Below, piece after piece: positions 39,818-53,400 of a stretch of 64,000 nucleotides of DNA (position 1 is its first letter; each line of letters opens with the position of its first letter). The stretch is taken from contig NC_065564.1 of NCBI RefSeq assembly GCF_022605725.1, positions 10,518,698 to 10,582,697 of the forward strand. Reading direction: 5' to 3'. This DNA is from Anthonomus grandis grandis. Lineage: Eukaryota > Arthropoda > Insecta > Coleoptera > Curculionidae. The notes under the pieces were generated by a model. That model saw nothing but the letters and a program-made list of their open reading frames with translations, was not told the DNA's origin and did no database searches. The translations under genes and the position numbers were made by a program.

Positions 39818-40455
39818 TAATCATTATAGCAACGTCCGATTGGATTCCAATTTAATTATTGAAGTTCATTTGATGTACCGTAAATTATTTTTAAAATTTC
39901 TCTTATGAATTGTTTTTTAACAAAATAATTATAGCTCACTCTATTACTGTTATCTATTATTCGAATATAATTTAAATTTACTATTTCGCATATACAAGAT
40001 AGTCAAATGATGTTTTTTACGGTTTGAACACAATCAGAATTAAGAAAATATAATAACTAATAGCGTTAGCGATTGTTCCGATTTAACTTTAGTTTAATTT
40101 TTAGATATAATTTGATTAACTCTAAATAATTTTTAAAAATATTTTGATGTATTGTGTTTAAAAAAAATAGTCATATCTCACTCAATTACGGTTATCTATT
40201 ATTCAAATTTATTTTAAATTTAATATTTAGGTTAAACAAGATGACTCAAATAATCCTTTTTAAGTTTTGGACATAACCAGGGTTAAGAAAATAAAACAGT
40301 TAATCATTATAGCATTTTCCGATTGGATTCCAATTTATATTTTGAAGTTCATTTGATGTACTGTAAATTATTTTTAAAATTTTTCTTATGAATTGTTTTT
40401 TAAAAAAATTATTATATCTCACTCTATTACTGTTATCTATTATTCGAATATTATT

Positions 40456-43400
40456 TAAATTTGCTATTTCGCATATACAAGATCGCCAAATGATGTTTTT
40501 TACGGTTTGAACACAACCAGAATTAAGAAAATATAATAACTAATAGCGTTAGCGATTGTTCCGATTTAATTTTAATTCAATTTTTAGATATAATTTGATT
40601 AACTGTAAATAATTTTTTTAAATATTTTGATGTATTGTGTTTATAAAAAATAGTCATATCTCACTCAATTACGGTTATCTATTATTCAAATCTATTTTAA
40701 AATTAATATTTCGGTTATGCAAGATGACCCAAATGATCCTTTTTACGTTTTGGACATAACCTGGATTAAAAAAATAGAACAATTAATTATTATAGCAACG
40801 TCCGATTGGATTCCAATTTAATTATTGAAGTTCATTTGATGTACTGTAAATTATTTTTAAAATTTCTCTTATGAATTGTTTTTAAAAAAAAATAATTATA
40901 GCTCACTTTATTACTGCTATCTATTATTCGAATATAATTTAAATTTACTATTTCGCATATACAAGATCACCAAATGATGTTTTTTACGGTTTGAACACAA
41001 TCAGAATTAAGAAAATATAATAACTAATAGCGTTAGCGATTGTTCCGATTTAACTTTAGTTCAGTTTTTAGATATAATTTGATTAACTCTAAATAATTTT
41101 TTAAAATATTTTGATGTATTGTGTTTAAAAAAATAGTCATATCTCATCCAATTACGGTTATCTATTATTCAAATTTATTTTACAATTAATATTTAGGTTA
41201 AACAAGATGACTCAAATAATCCTTTTTAAGTTTTGGACATAACCAGGTTTAGGAAAATAAAACAATTAATCATTATAGCATTGTCCGATTTGTTTCCAAT
41301 TTAATTTTTGAAGTTCATTTGATGTACTGTAAATTATTTTTAAAATTTCTCTTATGAATTGTTTTTTAAAAAAATAATTATAGCTCACTCTATTACTGTT
41401 ATCTATTATTCGAATATAATTTAAATTTACTATTTCGCTTATACACATTGCCAAATGATGTTTTTTACGGTTTGAACACAACCAGAATTAAGAAAATATA
41501 ATAACTAATAGCGTTAGCGATTGTTCCGATTTAATTTTAATTCAATTTTTAGATATAAAATGATTAACTCTAAATAATTTTTTAAAATATTTTGATGTAT
41601 TATGTTTATAAAAAATAGTCATATCTCACTCAATTACGGTTATTTATTATTCAAATTTATTTTTAAATGAATATTCAGGTTATACAAGATGACCCGAATG
41701 ATCCTTTTTAAGTTTTAGACATAACCAGTGTTATAGAACAATTAATCATTATAGCATTATCCGATTTGTTTCCAATTTAATTTTTGAAGTTTATTTGATG
41801 TACTGTAAATTATTTTTAAAATTTTTCTTATGAATTGTTTTTTAAAAAAATAATTATATCTCACTTAATTACAGTTATCTATTATTCAAATTTATTTTAA
41901 AATTAATATTTCGGTTATGCAAGATGACCCAAATGATCCTTTTTAAGTTTTGGACATAACCAGGGTTAAGAAAATAGAACGGTTAATCATTATAGCTTTG
42001 TCCTATTGGATTCCAGTTTATAATGATTTTTAATGATGTTTTTTGCGGTTTGAACACAACCAGAGTTAAGAAAATGTAATAACTAATAGCGTTGGCGATT
42101 GTTCCGATATGATGTCAATTTAATTTTTTGATATAATTTGTTTAACCCTAAATAATTTTTTAAAATATTTGGATGTATTGTATTTAAAAAAAATAGTAAT
42201 ACCTCACTCAATTACGGTTATCTATTATTCAAATTTATTTTAAAATTAATATTTCGGTTCTGCAAGATGACCCAAATGATCCTTTTTAAGTTTCAGACAT
42301 AACCAGGGTTAAGAAAATAGAACAATTAATCATTATAGCATTGTCCGATTTAATTCCAATTTAATTTTTAAGGTTCATTTGATGTACTGTACTGTAAATT
42401 ATTTTAAAAATTTTTCTGATGTATTGTTTTTAAAAAAAATAATCGTATTTCACTCTATTACTGTTATTCGAATATTATTTAAATTTACTATTTCGCATAT
42501 ACAAGATCGCCAAATGATGTTTTTTACGGTTTGAACACAACCAGAATTAAGAAAATATAATAACTAATAGCGTTAGCGATTGTTCCGATTTAATTTTAAT
42601 TCAATTTTTAGATATAATTTGATTAACTCTAAATAATTTTTTAAAATATTTTTATGTATTGTGTTTATAAAAAATAGTCATATCTCACTCAATTACGGTT
42701 ATCTATTATTTAAATTTATTTTACAATTAATATTTAGGTTAAACAAGATGACTCAAATAATCCTTTTTAAGTTTTGGACATAACCAGGGTTAAGAAAATA
42801 GAACGGTTAATCATTATAGCTTTGTCCTATTGGATTCCAATTTAATTTTTGAAGTTCATTTGATGTACTGTAAATTATTTTTAAAATTTCTCTTATGAAT
42901 TGTTTTTAAAAAAAAACAATTCATTTATAGCTCACTCTATTACTGTTATCTATTATTCGAATATAATTTAAATTTACTATTTCGCATATACAAGATAGTC
43001 AAATGATGTTTTTTGCGGTTTGAACACAACCAGAGTAAGGAAAATGTAATAACTAATAGCGTTGGCGATTGTTCCGATATGATGTCAATTTAATTTTTTG
43101 ATATAATTTGTTTAACCCTAAATAATTTTTTAAAATATTTGGATGTATTGTGTTTAAAAAAAATAGTAATACCTCACTCAATTACGGTTATCTATTATTC
43201 AAATTTATTTTAAAATTAATATTTCGGTTATGCAAAATGACCCAAATGATCCTTTTTAAGTTTTGGACATAACCAGGGTTAAGAAAATAGAACGGTTAAT
43301 CATTATAGCATTGTCCGATTGGATTCCAATTTAATTTTTGAAGTTCATTTGATGTACTGTAAATTATTTTTAAAATTTCTCTTATGAATTGTTTTTTAAA

Positions 43401-46400
43401 AAAATAATTATATCTCACTCAATTACGGTTATCTATTATTCAAATTTATTTTAAATTTAATATTTAGGTTAAACAAGATGACTCAGATAATCCTTTTTAA
43501 GTTTTGGACATAACCAGGGTTAAGAAAATAAAACAATTAATTAATTAATTCCAATTTAATTTTTGAAGTTCATTTGATGTACTGTAAATTATTTTTAAAA
43601 TTTTTCTTATGAATTGTTTTTTAAAAAAATTATTATATTTCACTCTATTACCGTTATTTATTATTCGAATATTATTTAAATTTGCTATTTCGCATATACA
43701 AGATAGTCAAATGATGTTTTTTGCGGTTTGAACACAACCAGAGTTAAGAAAATGTAATAACTAATAGCGTTGGCGATTGTTTTGATATGATGTCAATTTA
43801 ATTTTTTGATATAATTTGTTTAACCCTAAATAATTTTTTAAAATATTTTGATGTATTGTGTTTAAAAAAAATAGTCATATCTCACTCAATTACGGTTATC
43901 TATTATTCAAATTTATTTTAAATTTAATATTTAGGTTAAACAAGATGACTCAGATAATCCTTTTTAGGTTTTGGACATAACCAGGGTTAAGAAAATATAA
44001 CAATTAATCATTATAGCAACGTCCGATTGGATTCCAATTCAATTATTGAAGTTCATTTGATGTACTGTAAATTATTTTTAAAATTTCTCTTATGAATTGT
44101 TTTTTAAAAAAATAATTATAGCTCACTCTATACTGTTATCTATTATTCGAATATAATTTAAATTTACTATTTCGCATATACAAGATAGTCAAATGATGTT
44201 TTTTGCGGTTTGTACACAACCAGAGTTAAGAAAATGTAATAACTAATAGCGTGGGCGATTGTTCCGATATGATGTCAATTTAATTTTTTGATATAATTTG
44301 TTTAACCCTAAATAATTTTTTAAAATATTTTGATGTATTGTGTTTAAAAAAAATAGTCATATCTCACTCAATTACGGTTATCTATTATTCAAATTTATTT
44401 TTAAATTAATATTTAGGTTATACAAGATGACCCAAATGATCCTTTTTAAGTTTTAGACATAACCAAGGTTAAGAAAATAGAACAATTAATCATTATAGCA
44501 TTGTCCGATTTGATTCCAATTTAATTTTTGAGGTTCATTTGATTTACTGTAAATTATTTTTAAAATTTTTCTGATGTATTGTTTTTAAAAAAAATAATCG
44601 TATTTCACTCTATTACTGTTATCTATTATTCGAATATTATTTAAATTTGCTATTTCGCATATACAAGATCGCCAAATGATGTTTTTTACGGTTTGAACAC
44701 AACCAGAATTAAGAAAATATAATAACTAATAGCGTTAGCGATTGTTCCGATTTAATTTTAATTCAATTTTTAGATATAATTTGATTAACTGTAAATAATT
44801 TTTTTAAATATTTTGATGTATTGTGTTTATAAAAAATAGTCATATCTCACTCAATTACGGTTATCTATTATTCAAATCTATTTTAAAATTAATATTTCGG
44901 TTCTGCAAGATGACCCAAATGATCCTTTTTACGTTTTGGACATAACCTGGATTAAAAAAATAGAACAATTAATTATTATAGCAACGTCCGATTGGATTCC
45001 AATTTAATTATTGAAGTTCATTAGATGTACTGTAAATTATTTTTAAAATTTCTCTTATGAATTGTTTTTAAAAAAAAATAATTATAGCTCACTTTATTAC
45101 TGCTATCTATTATTCGAATATAATTTAAATTTACTATTTCGCATATACAAGATCACCAAATGATGTTTTTTACGGTTTGAACACAATCAGAATTAAGAAA
45201 ATATAATAACTAATAGCGTTAGCGATTGTTCCGATTTAACTTTAGTTCAGTTTTTAGATATAATTTGATTAACTCTAAATAATTTTTTAAAATATTTTGA
45301 TGTATTGTGTTTAAAAAAATAGTCATATCTCATCCAATTACGGTTATCTATTATTCAAATTTATTTTACAATTAATATTTAGGTTAAACAAGATGACTCA
45401 AATAATCCTTTTTAAGTTTTGGACATAACCAGGTTTAGGAAAATAAAACAATTAATCATTATAGCATTGTCCGATTTGTTTCCAATTTAATTTTTGAAGT
45501 TCATTTGATGTACTGTAAATTATTTTTAAAATTTCTCTTATGAATTGTTTTTTAAAAAAATAATTATAGCTCACTCTATTACTGTTATCTATTATTCGAA
45601 TATAATTTAAATTTACTATTTCGCTTATACACATTGCCAAATGATGTTTTTTACGGTTTGAACACAACCAGAATTAAGAAAATATAATAACTAATAGCGT
45701 TAGCGATTGTTCCGATTTAATTTTAATTCAATTTTTAGATATAATTTGATTAACTCTAAATAATTTTTTAAAATATTTTTATGTATTGTGTTTATAAAAA
45801 ATAGTCATATCTCACTCAATTACGGTTATCTATTATTTAAATTTATTTTACAATTAATATTTAGGTTAAACAAGATGACTCAAATAATCCTTTTTAAGTT
45901 TTGGACATAACCAGGGTTAAGAAAATAGAACGGTTAATCATTATAGCTTTGTCCTATTGGATTCCAATTTAATTTTTGAAGTTCATTTGATGTACTGTAA
46001 ATTATTTTTAAAATTTCTCTTATGAATTGTTTTTTAAAAAAACAATTCATTTATAGCTCACTCAATTACTGTTATCTATTATTCGAATATAATTTAAATT
46101 TACTATTTCGCATATACAAGATAGTCAAATGATGTTTTTTGCAGTTTGAACACAACCAGAGTTAAGAAAATGTAATAACTAATAGCGTTGGCGATTATTC
46201 CGATATGATGTCAATTTAATTTTTTGATATAATTTGTTTAACCCTAAATAATTTTTTAAAATATTTGGATGTATTGTATTTAAAAAAAATAGTAATACCT
46301 CACTCAATTACGGTTATCTATTATTCAAATTTATTTTAAAATTAATATTTCGGTTCTGCAAGATGACCCAAATGATCATTTTTAAGTTTTAGACATAACC

Positions 46401-49400
46401 AGGGTTAAGAAAATAGAACAATTAATCATTATAGCATTGTCCGATTTAATTCCAATTTAATTTTTAAGGTTCATTTGATGTATTTATTTTAAAAAATTTT
46501 CTGATGTATTGTTTTTAAAAAAAATAATCGTATTTCACTCTATTACTGTTATCTATTATTCGAATATTATTTAAATTTACTATTTCGCATATACAAGATC
46601 GCCAAATGATGTTTTTTACGGTTTGAACACAACCAGAATTAAGAAAATATAATAACTAATAGCGTTAGCGATTGTTCCGATTTAATTTTAATTCAATTTT
46701 TAGATATAATTTGATTAACTCTAAATAATTTTTTTAAATATTTTTATGTATTGTGTTTATAAAAAATAGTCATATCTCTCTCAATTACGGTTATCTATTA
46801 TTTAAATTTATTTTACAATTAATATTTAGGTTAAACAAGATGACTTAAATAATCCTTTTTAAGTTTTGGACATAACCAGGGTTAAGAAAATAGAACGGTT
46901 AATCATTATAGCTTTGTCCGATTGGATTCCAATTTAATTTTTGAAGTTCATTTGATGTACTGTAAATTATTTTTAAAATTTCTCTTATGAATTGTTTTTT
47001 AAAAAAACAATTCATTTAAAGCTCACTTTATTACTGTTATCTATTATTCGAATATAATTTAAATTTACCATTTCGCATATACAAGATAGTCAAATGATGT
47101 TTTTTGCGGTTTGAACACAACCAGAGTTAAGAAAATGTAATAACTAATAGCGTTGGCGATTGTTCCGATATGATGTCAATTTATTTTTTTGATATAATTT
47201 GTTTAACCCTAAATAATTTTTTAAAATATTTGGATGTATTGTGTTTATAAAAAATAGTCATATCTCACACAATTACGGTTATCTATTATTTAAATTCATT
47301 TTTAAATTAATATTTAGGTTATACAAGATGACCCAAATGATCCTTTTTAAGTTTTAGACATAACCAGGGTTAAGAAAATAGAACAATTAATCATTATAGC
47401 ATTATCCGATTTGTTTCCAATTTAATTTTTGAAGTTTATTTGATGTACTGTAAATTATTTTTAAAATTTTTCTTATGAATTGATTTTTAAAAAAATAATT
47501 ATATCTCACTTAATTACGGTTATCTATTATTCAAATTTATTTTAAAATTAATATTTCGGTTATGCAAGATGACCCAAATGATCCTTTTTAAGTTTTGGAC
47601 ATAACCAGGGTTAAGAAAATAGAACTGTTAATCATTATAGCTTTGTCCGATTGGATTCCAGTTTAATTTTTGAAGTTCATTTGATGTACGGTAAATTATT
47701 TTTAATATTTTTCATATAAATTGTTTTTTAAAAAAATAATTATATCTCACTCAATTACGGTTATCTATTATTCAAATTTATTTTAAAATTAATATTTCGG
47801 TTATGCAAGATGACCCAAATGATCCTTTTTAAGTTTTGGACATAACCAGGGTTAAGAAAATAGAACGGTTAATCATTATAGCTTTGTCCGATTGGATTCC
47901 AATTTAATTTTTGAAGTTCATTTGATGTACTGTAAATTATTTTTAAAATTTCTCTTATGAATTGTTTTTTAAAAAAACAATTCATTTAAAGCTCACTCTA
48001 TTACTGTTATCTATTATTCGAATATAATTTAAATTTACTATTTCGCATATACAAGATAGTCAAATGATGTTTTTTGCGGTTTGAACACAACCAGAGTTAA
48101 GAAAATGTAATAACTAATAGCGTTGGCGATTGTTCCGATATGATGTCAATTTATTTTTTTGATATAATTTGTTTAACCCTAAATAATTTTTTGAAATATT
48201 TTGATGTATTGTGTTTATAAAAAATAGTCATATCTCACACAATTACGGTTATCTATTATTTAAATTCATTTTTAAATTAATATTTAGGTTATACAAGATG
48301 ACCCAAATGATCCTTTTTAAGTTTTAGACATAACCAGGGTTAAGAAAATAGAACAATTAATCATTATAGCATTATCCGATTTGTTTCCAATTTAATTTTT
48401 GAAGTTTATTTGATGTACTGTAAATTATTTTTAAAATTTTTCTTATGAATTGATTTTTAAAAAAATAATTATATCTCACTTAATTACGGTTATCTATTAT
48501 TCAAATTTATTTTAAAATTAATATTTCGGTTATGCAAGATGACCCAAATGATCCTTTTTAAGTTTTGGACATAACCAGGGTTAAGAAAATAGAACTGTTA
48601 ATCATTATAGCTTTGTCCGATTGGATTCCAGTTTAATTTTTGAAGTTCATTTGATGTACGGTAAATTATTTTTAATATTTTGCATATAAATTGTTTTTTA
48701 AAAAAATAATTATATCTCACTCAATTACGGTTATCTATTATTCAAATTTATTTTAAAATTAATATTTCGGTTATGCAAGATGACCCAAATAATCCTTTTT
48801 AAGTTTTGGACATAACCAGGGTTAAGAAAATAGAACGGTTAATCATTATAGCTTTGTCCGATTGGATTCCAATTTAATTTTTGAAGTTCATTTGATGTAC
48901 TGTAACTTATTTTTAAAATTTCTCTTATGAATTGTTTTTTAAAAAAACAATTCATTTAAAGCTCACTCTATTACTGTTATCTATTATTCGAATATAATTT
49001 AAATTTACTATTTCGCATAAACAAGATAGTCAAATGATGTTTTTTGCGGTTTGAACACAACCAGAATTAAGAAAATATAATAACTAATAGCGTTAGCGAT
49101 TGTTATGATTCAACTTTAATTCAATTTTTAGATATAATTTGATTAACCCTAAATAATTTTTTAAAATATGTTGATGTATTGTGTTTAAAAAAAATAGTAA
49201 TATCTCACTCAATTACGGTTATCTATTATTCAAATTTATTTTAAAATTAATATTTCGGTTATGCAAGATGAACCAAATGATCCTTTTTAAGTTTTGGGCA
49301 TAACCTGGGTTAAAAAAATAGAACAATTAATCATTATAGCTTTGTCCGATTGGATTCCAATTTAATTTTTGAAGTTCATTTGATGTACTGTAAATTATTT

Positions 49401-50453
49401 TTAAAATTTCTCTTATGAATTGTTTTTTAAAAAAACAATTCATTTAAAGCTCACTTTATTACTGTTATCTATTATTCGAATATAATTTAAATTTACCATT
49501 TCGCATATACAAGATAGTCAAATGATGTTTTTTGCGGTTTGAACACAACCAGAGTTAAGAAAATGTAATAACTAATAGCGTTGGCGATTGTTCCGATATG
49601 ATGTCAATTTATTTTTTTGATATAATTTGTTTAACCCTAAATAATTTTTTAAAATATTTGGATGTATTGTGTTTATAAAAAATAGTCATATCTCACACAA
49701 TTACGGTTATCTATTATTTAAATTTATTTTAAAATTAATATTTCGGTTATGCAAGATGAACCAAATGATCCTTTTTAAGTTTTGGGCATAACCTGGGTTA
49801 AAAAAATAGAACAATTAATCATTATAGCAACGTCCGATTGGATTCCAATTTAATTATTGAAGTTCATTTGATGTACCGTAAATTATTTTTAAAATTTCTC
49901 TTATGAATTGTTTTTTAACAAAATAATTATAGCTCACTCTATTACTGTTATCTATTATTCGAATATAATTTAAATTTACTATTTCGCATATACAAGATAG
50001 TCAAATGATGTTTTTTACGGTTTGAACACAATCAGAATTAAGAAAATATAATAACTAATAGCGTTAGCGATTGTTCCGATTTAACTTTAGTTTAATTTTT
50101 AGATATAATTTGATTAACTCTAAATAATTTTTAAAAATATTTTGATGTATTGTGTTTAAAAAAAATAGTCATATCTCACTCAATTACGGTTATCTATTAT
50201 TCAAATTTATTTTAAATTTAATATTTAGGTTAAACAAGATGACTCAAATAATCCTTTTTAAGTTTTGGACATAACCAGGGTTAAGAAAATAAAACAGTTA
50301 ATCATTATAGCATTTTCCGATTGGATTCCAATTTATATTTTGAAGTTCATTTGATGTACTGTAAATTATTTTTAAAATTTTTCTTATGAATTGTTTTTTA
50401 AAAAAATTATTATATCTCACTCTATTACTGTTATCTATTATTCGAATATTATT
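40456..50453. repeat. 11.94-kb block, copy 2, with a 1,940-bp deletion
   Basis: Matches 28,520-40,455 at an offset of 11,938 up to about 49,715. From there the offset is 9,998 (TTTTAACAAAATAATTATAG at 39,915 and 49,913). The 1,940 bp lost equal eight monomers and remove most of the second nested 2,428-bp copy. The fused unit reads TCACACAATTACGG on its left and TTTCGGTTATGCAAGATGAA on its right, about 49,690-49,760. Confidence 0.87.
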
Positions 50454-53400
50454 TAAATTTGCTATTTCGCATATACAAGATCGCCAAATGATGTTTTTTA
50501 CGGTTTGAACACAACTAGAATTAAGAAAATATAATAACTAGTAGCGTTAGCGATTGTTCCGATTTAATTTTAATTCAATTTTTAGATATAATTTGATTAA
50601 CTCTAAATAATTTTTTAAAATATTTTGATGTAGTGTGTTTAAAAAAAATAGTAATATCTCACTCAATTACGGTTATCTATTATTCAAATTTATTTTAAAA
50701 TTAATATTTCGGTTATGCAAGATGAACCAAATGATCCTTTTTAAGTTTTGGGCATAACCTGGGTTAAGAAAATAGAACAATTAATCATTATAGCATTGTC
50801 CGATTTGTTTCCAATTTAATTTTTGAAGTTCATTTGATGTACTGTAAATTATTTTTAAAATTTCTCTTATGAATTGTTTTTTAAAAAAATATTTATAGCT
50901 CTCTATTACTGTTATCTATTATTCGAATATTATTTAAATTTACTATTTCGCATATACAAGATCGCCAAATGATGTTTTTTACGGTTTGAACACAATCAGA
51001 ATTAAGAAAATATAATAACTAATAGTGTTAGCGATTGTTCCGATTTAACTTTAGTTCAATTTTTAGATATGATTTGATTAACTCTAAATAATTTTTTAAA
51101 ATATTTTGATGTGTTGTGTTTAAAAAAAATAGTCATATCTCACTCAATTACGGTTATGTATTATTCACATTTATTTTAAATTTAATATTTAGGTTAAACA
51201 AGATGACTCAGATAATCCTTTTTAAGTTTTGGACATAACCAGGGTTAAGAAAATAAAACAATTAATCATTATAGCATTGTCCGATTGGATTCCAATTTAA
51301 TTTTTGAAGTTCATTTGATGTACTGTAAATTATTTTTAAAATTTCTCTTATGAATTGTTTTTTAAAAAAATATTTATAGCTCACTCTATTACTGTTATCT
51401 ATTATTCGAATATAATTTAAATTTACTATTTCGCTTATACACATTGCCAAATGATGTTTTTTACGGTTTGAACACAACCAGAATTAAGAAAATATAATAA
51501 CTAATAGCGTTAGCGATTGTTCCGATTTAATTTTAATTCAATTTTTAGATATAATTTAATTAACTCTAAATAATTTTTTAAAATATTTTGATGTATTATG
51601 TTTATAAAAAATAGTCATATCTCACTCAATTACGGTTATCTATTATTCAAATTTATTTTTAAATGAATATTCAGGTTATACAAGATGACCCAAATGATCC
51701 TTTTTAAGTTTTAGACATAATCAGGGTTAAGAAAATAGAACAATTAATCATTATAGCATTATCCGATTTGTTTCCAATTTAATTTTTGAAGTTTATTTGA
51801 TGTACTGTAAATTATTTTTAAAATTTTTCTTATGAATTGTTTTTTTAAAAAAATAATTATATCTCACTTAATTACAGTTATCTATTATTCAAATTTATTT
51901 TAAAATTAATATTTCGGTTATGCAAGATGACCCAGATGATCCTTTTTAAGTTTTGGACATAACCAGGGTTAAGAAAATAGAACGGTTAATCATTATAGCT
52001 TTGTCCGATTTGATTCCAATTTAATTTTTGAAGTTCATTTGATGTACTGTAAATTATTTTAAATATTTTTCTTATGAATTGTTTTTTAAAAAAATATTTA
52101 TAGCTCACTCTATTACTGCTATCTATTATTCGAATATAATTTAAATTTACTATTTCGCATATACAAGATAGTCAAATGATGTTTTTTGCGGTTTGAACAC
52201 AACCAGAGTAAGGAAAATGTAATAACTAATAGCGTTGGCGATTGTTCCGATATGATGTCAATTTAATTTTTTGATATAATTTGTTTAACCCTAAATAATT
52301 TTTTAAAGTATTTGGATGTATTGTGTTTAAAAAAAATAGTAATACCTCACTCAATTACGGTTATCTATTATTCAAATTTATTTTAAAATTAATATTTCGG
52401 TTATGCAAAATGACCCAAATGATCCTTTTTAAGTTTTGGACATAACCAGGGTTAAGAAAATAGAACGGTTAATCATTATAGCATTGTCCGATTGGATTCC
52501 AATTTAATTTTTGAAGTTCATTTGATGTACTGTAAATTATTTTTAAAATTTCTCTTATGAATTGTTTTTTAAAAAAATAATTATATCTCACTCAATTACG
52601 GTTATCTATTATTCAAATTTATTTTAAATTTAATATTTAGGTTAAACAAGATGACTCAGATAATCCTTTTTAAGTTTTGGACATAACCAGGGTTAAGAAA
52701 ATAAAACAATTAATTAATTAATTCCAATTTAATTTTTGAAGTTCATTTGATGTACTGTAAATTATTTTTAAAATTTTTCTTATGAATTGTTTTTTAAAAA
52801 AATTATTATATTTCACTCTATTACCGTTATTTATTATTCAAATATTATTTAAATTTGCTATTTCGCATATACAAGATAGTCAAATGATGTTTTTTGCGGT
52901 TTGAACACAACCAGAGTTAAGAAAATGTAATAACTAATAGCGCTGGCGATTGTTTCGATATGATGTCAATTTAATTTTTTGATATAATTTGTTTAACCCT
53001 AAATAATTTTTTAAAATATTTTGATGTATTGTGTTTAAAAAAAATAGTCATATCTCACTCAATTACGGTTATCTATTATTCAAATTTATTTTAAATTTAA
53101 TATTTAGGTTAAACAAGATGACTCAGATAATCCTTTTTAGGTTTTGGACATAACCAGGGTTAAGAAAATATAACAATTAATCATTATAGCAACGTCCGAT
53201 TGGATTCCAATTCAATTATTAAAGTTCATTTGATGTACTGTAAATTATTTTTAAAATTTCTCTTATGAATTGTTTTTTAAAAAAATAATTATAGCTCACT
53301 CTATACTGTTATCTATTATTCGAATATAATTTAAATTTACTATTTCGCATATACAAGATAGTCAAATGATGTTTTTTGCGGTTTGTACACAACCAGAGTT

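Larger units (their letters stand above)
28520..40455. repeat. About 11.94-kb segmental duplication, copy 1
   Basis: Large block repeated at an offset of 11,936-11,938 bp. Anchors shared at that offset include CTTATACACATTGCC (two sites per block), CCAGTGTTATAGAAC (29,789 and 41,727), the truncated monomer GTTTATAATGATTTTTAATG (30,079), CCAGAGTAAGG (31,092 and 43,030), TTAATTAATTAATTCC (about 31,600), and AAATTTACCATTTCGC (about 35,122 and 47,060). The first copy lacks CA in CTCACTATTACGG near 28,729, which accounts for the 2-bp shift in offset. The block contains a nested 2,428-bp duplication. Confidence 0.88.
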
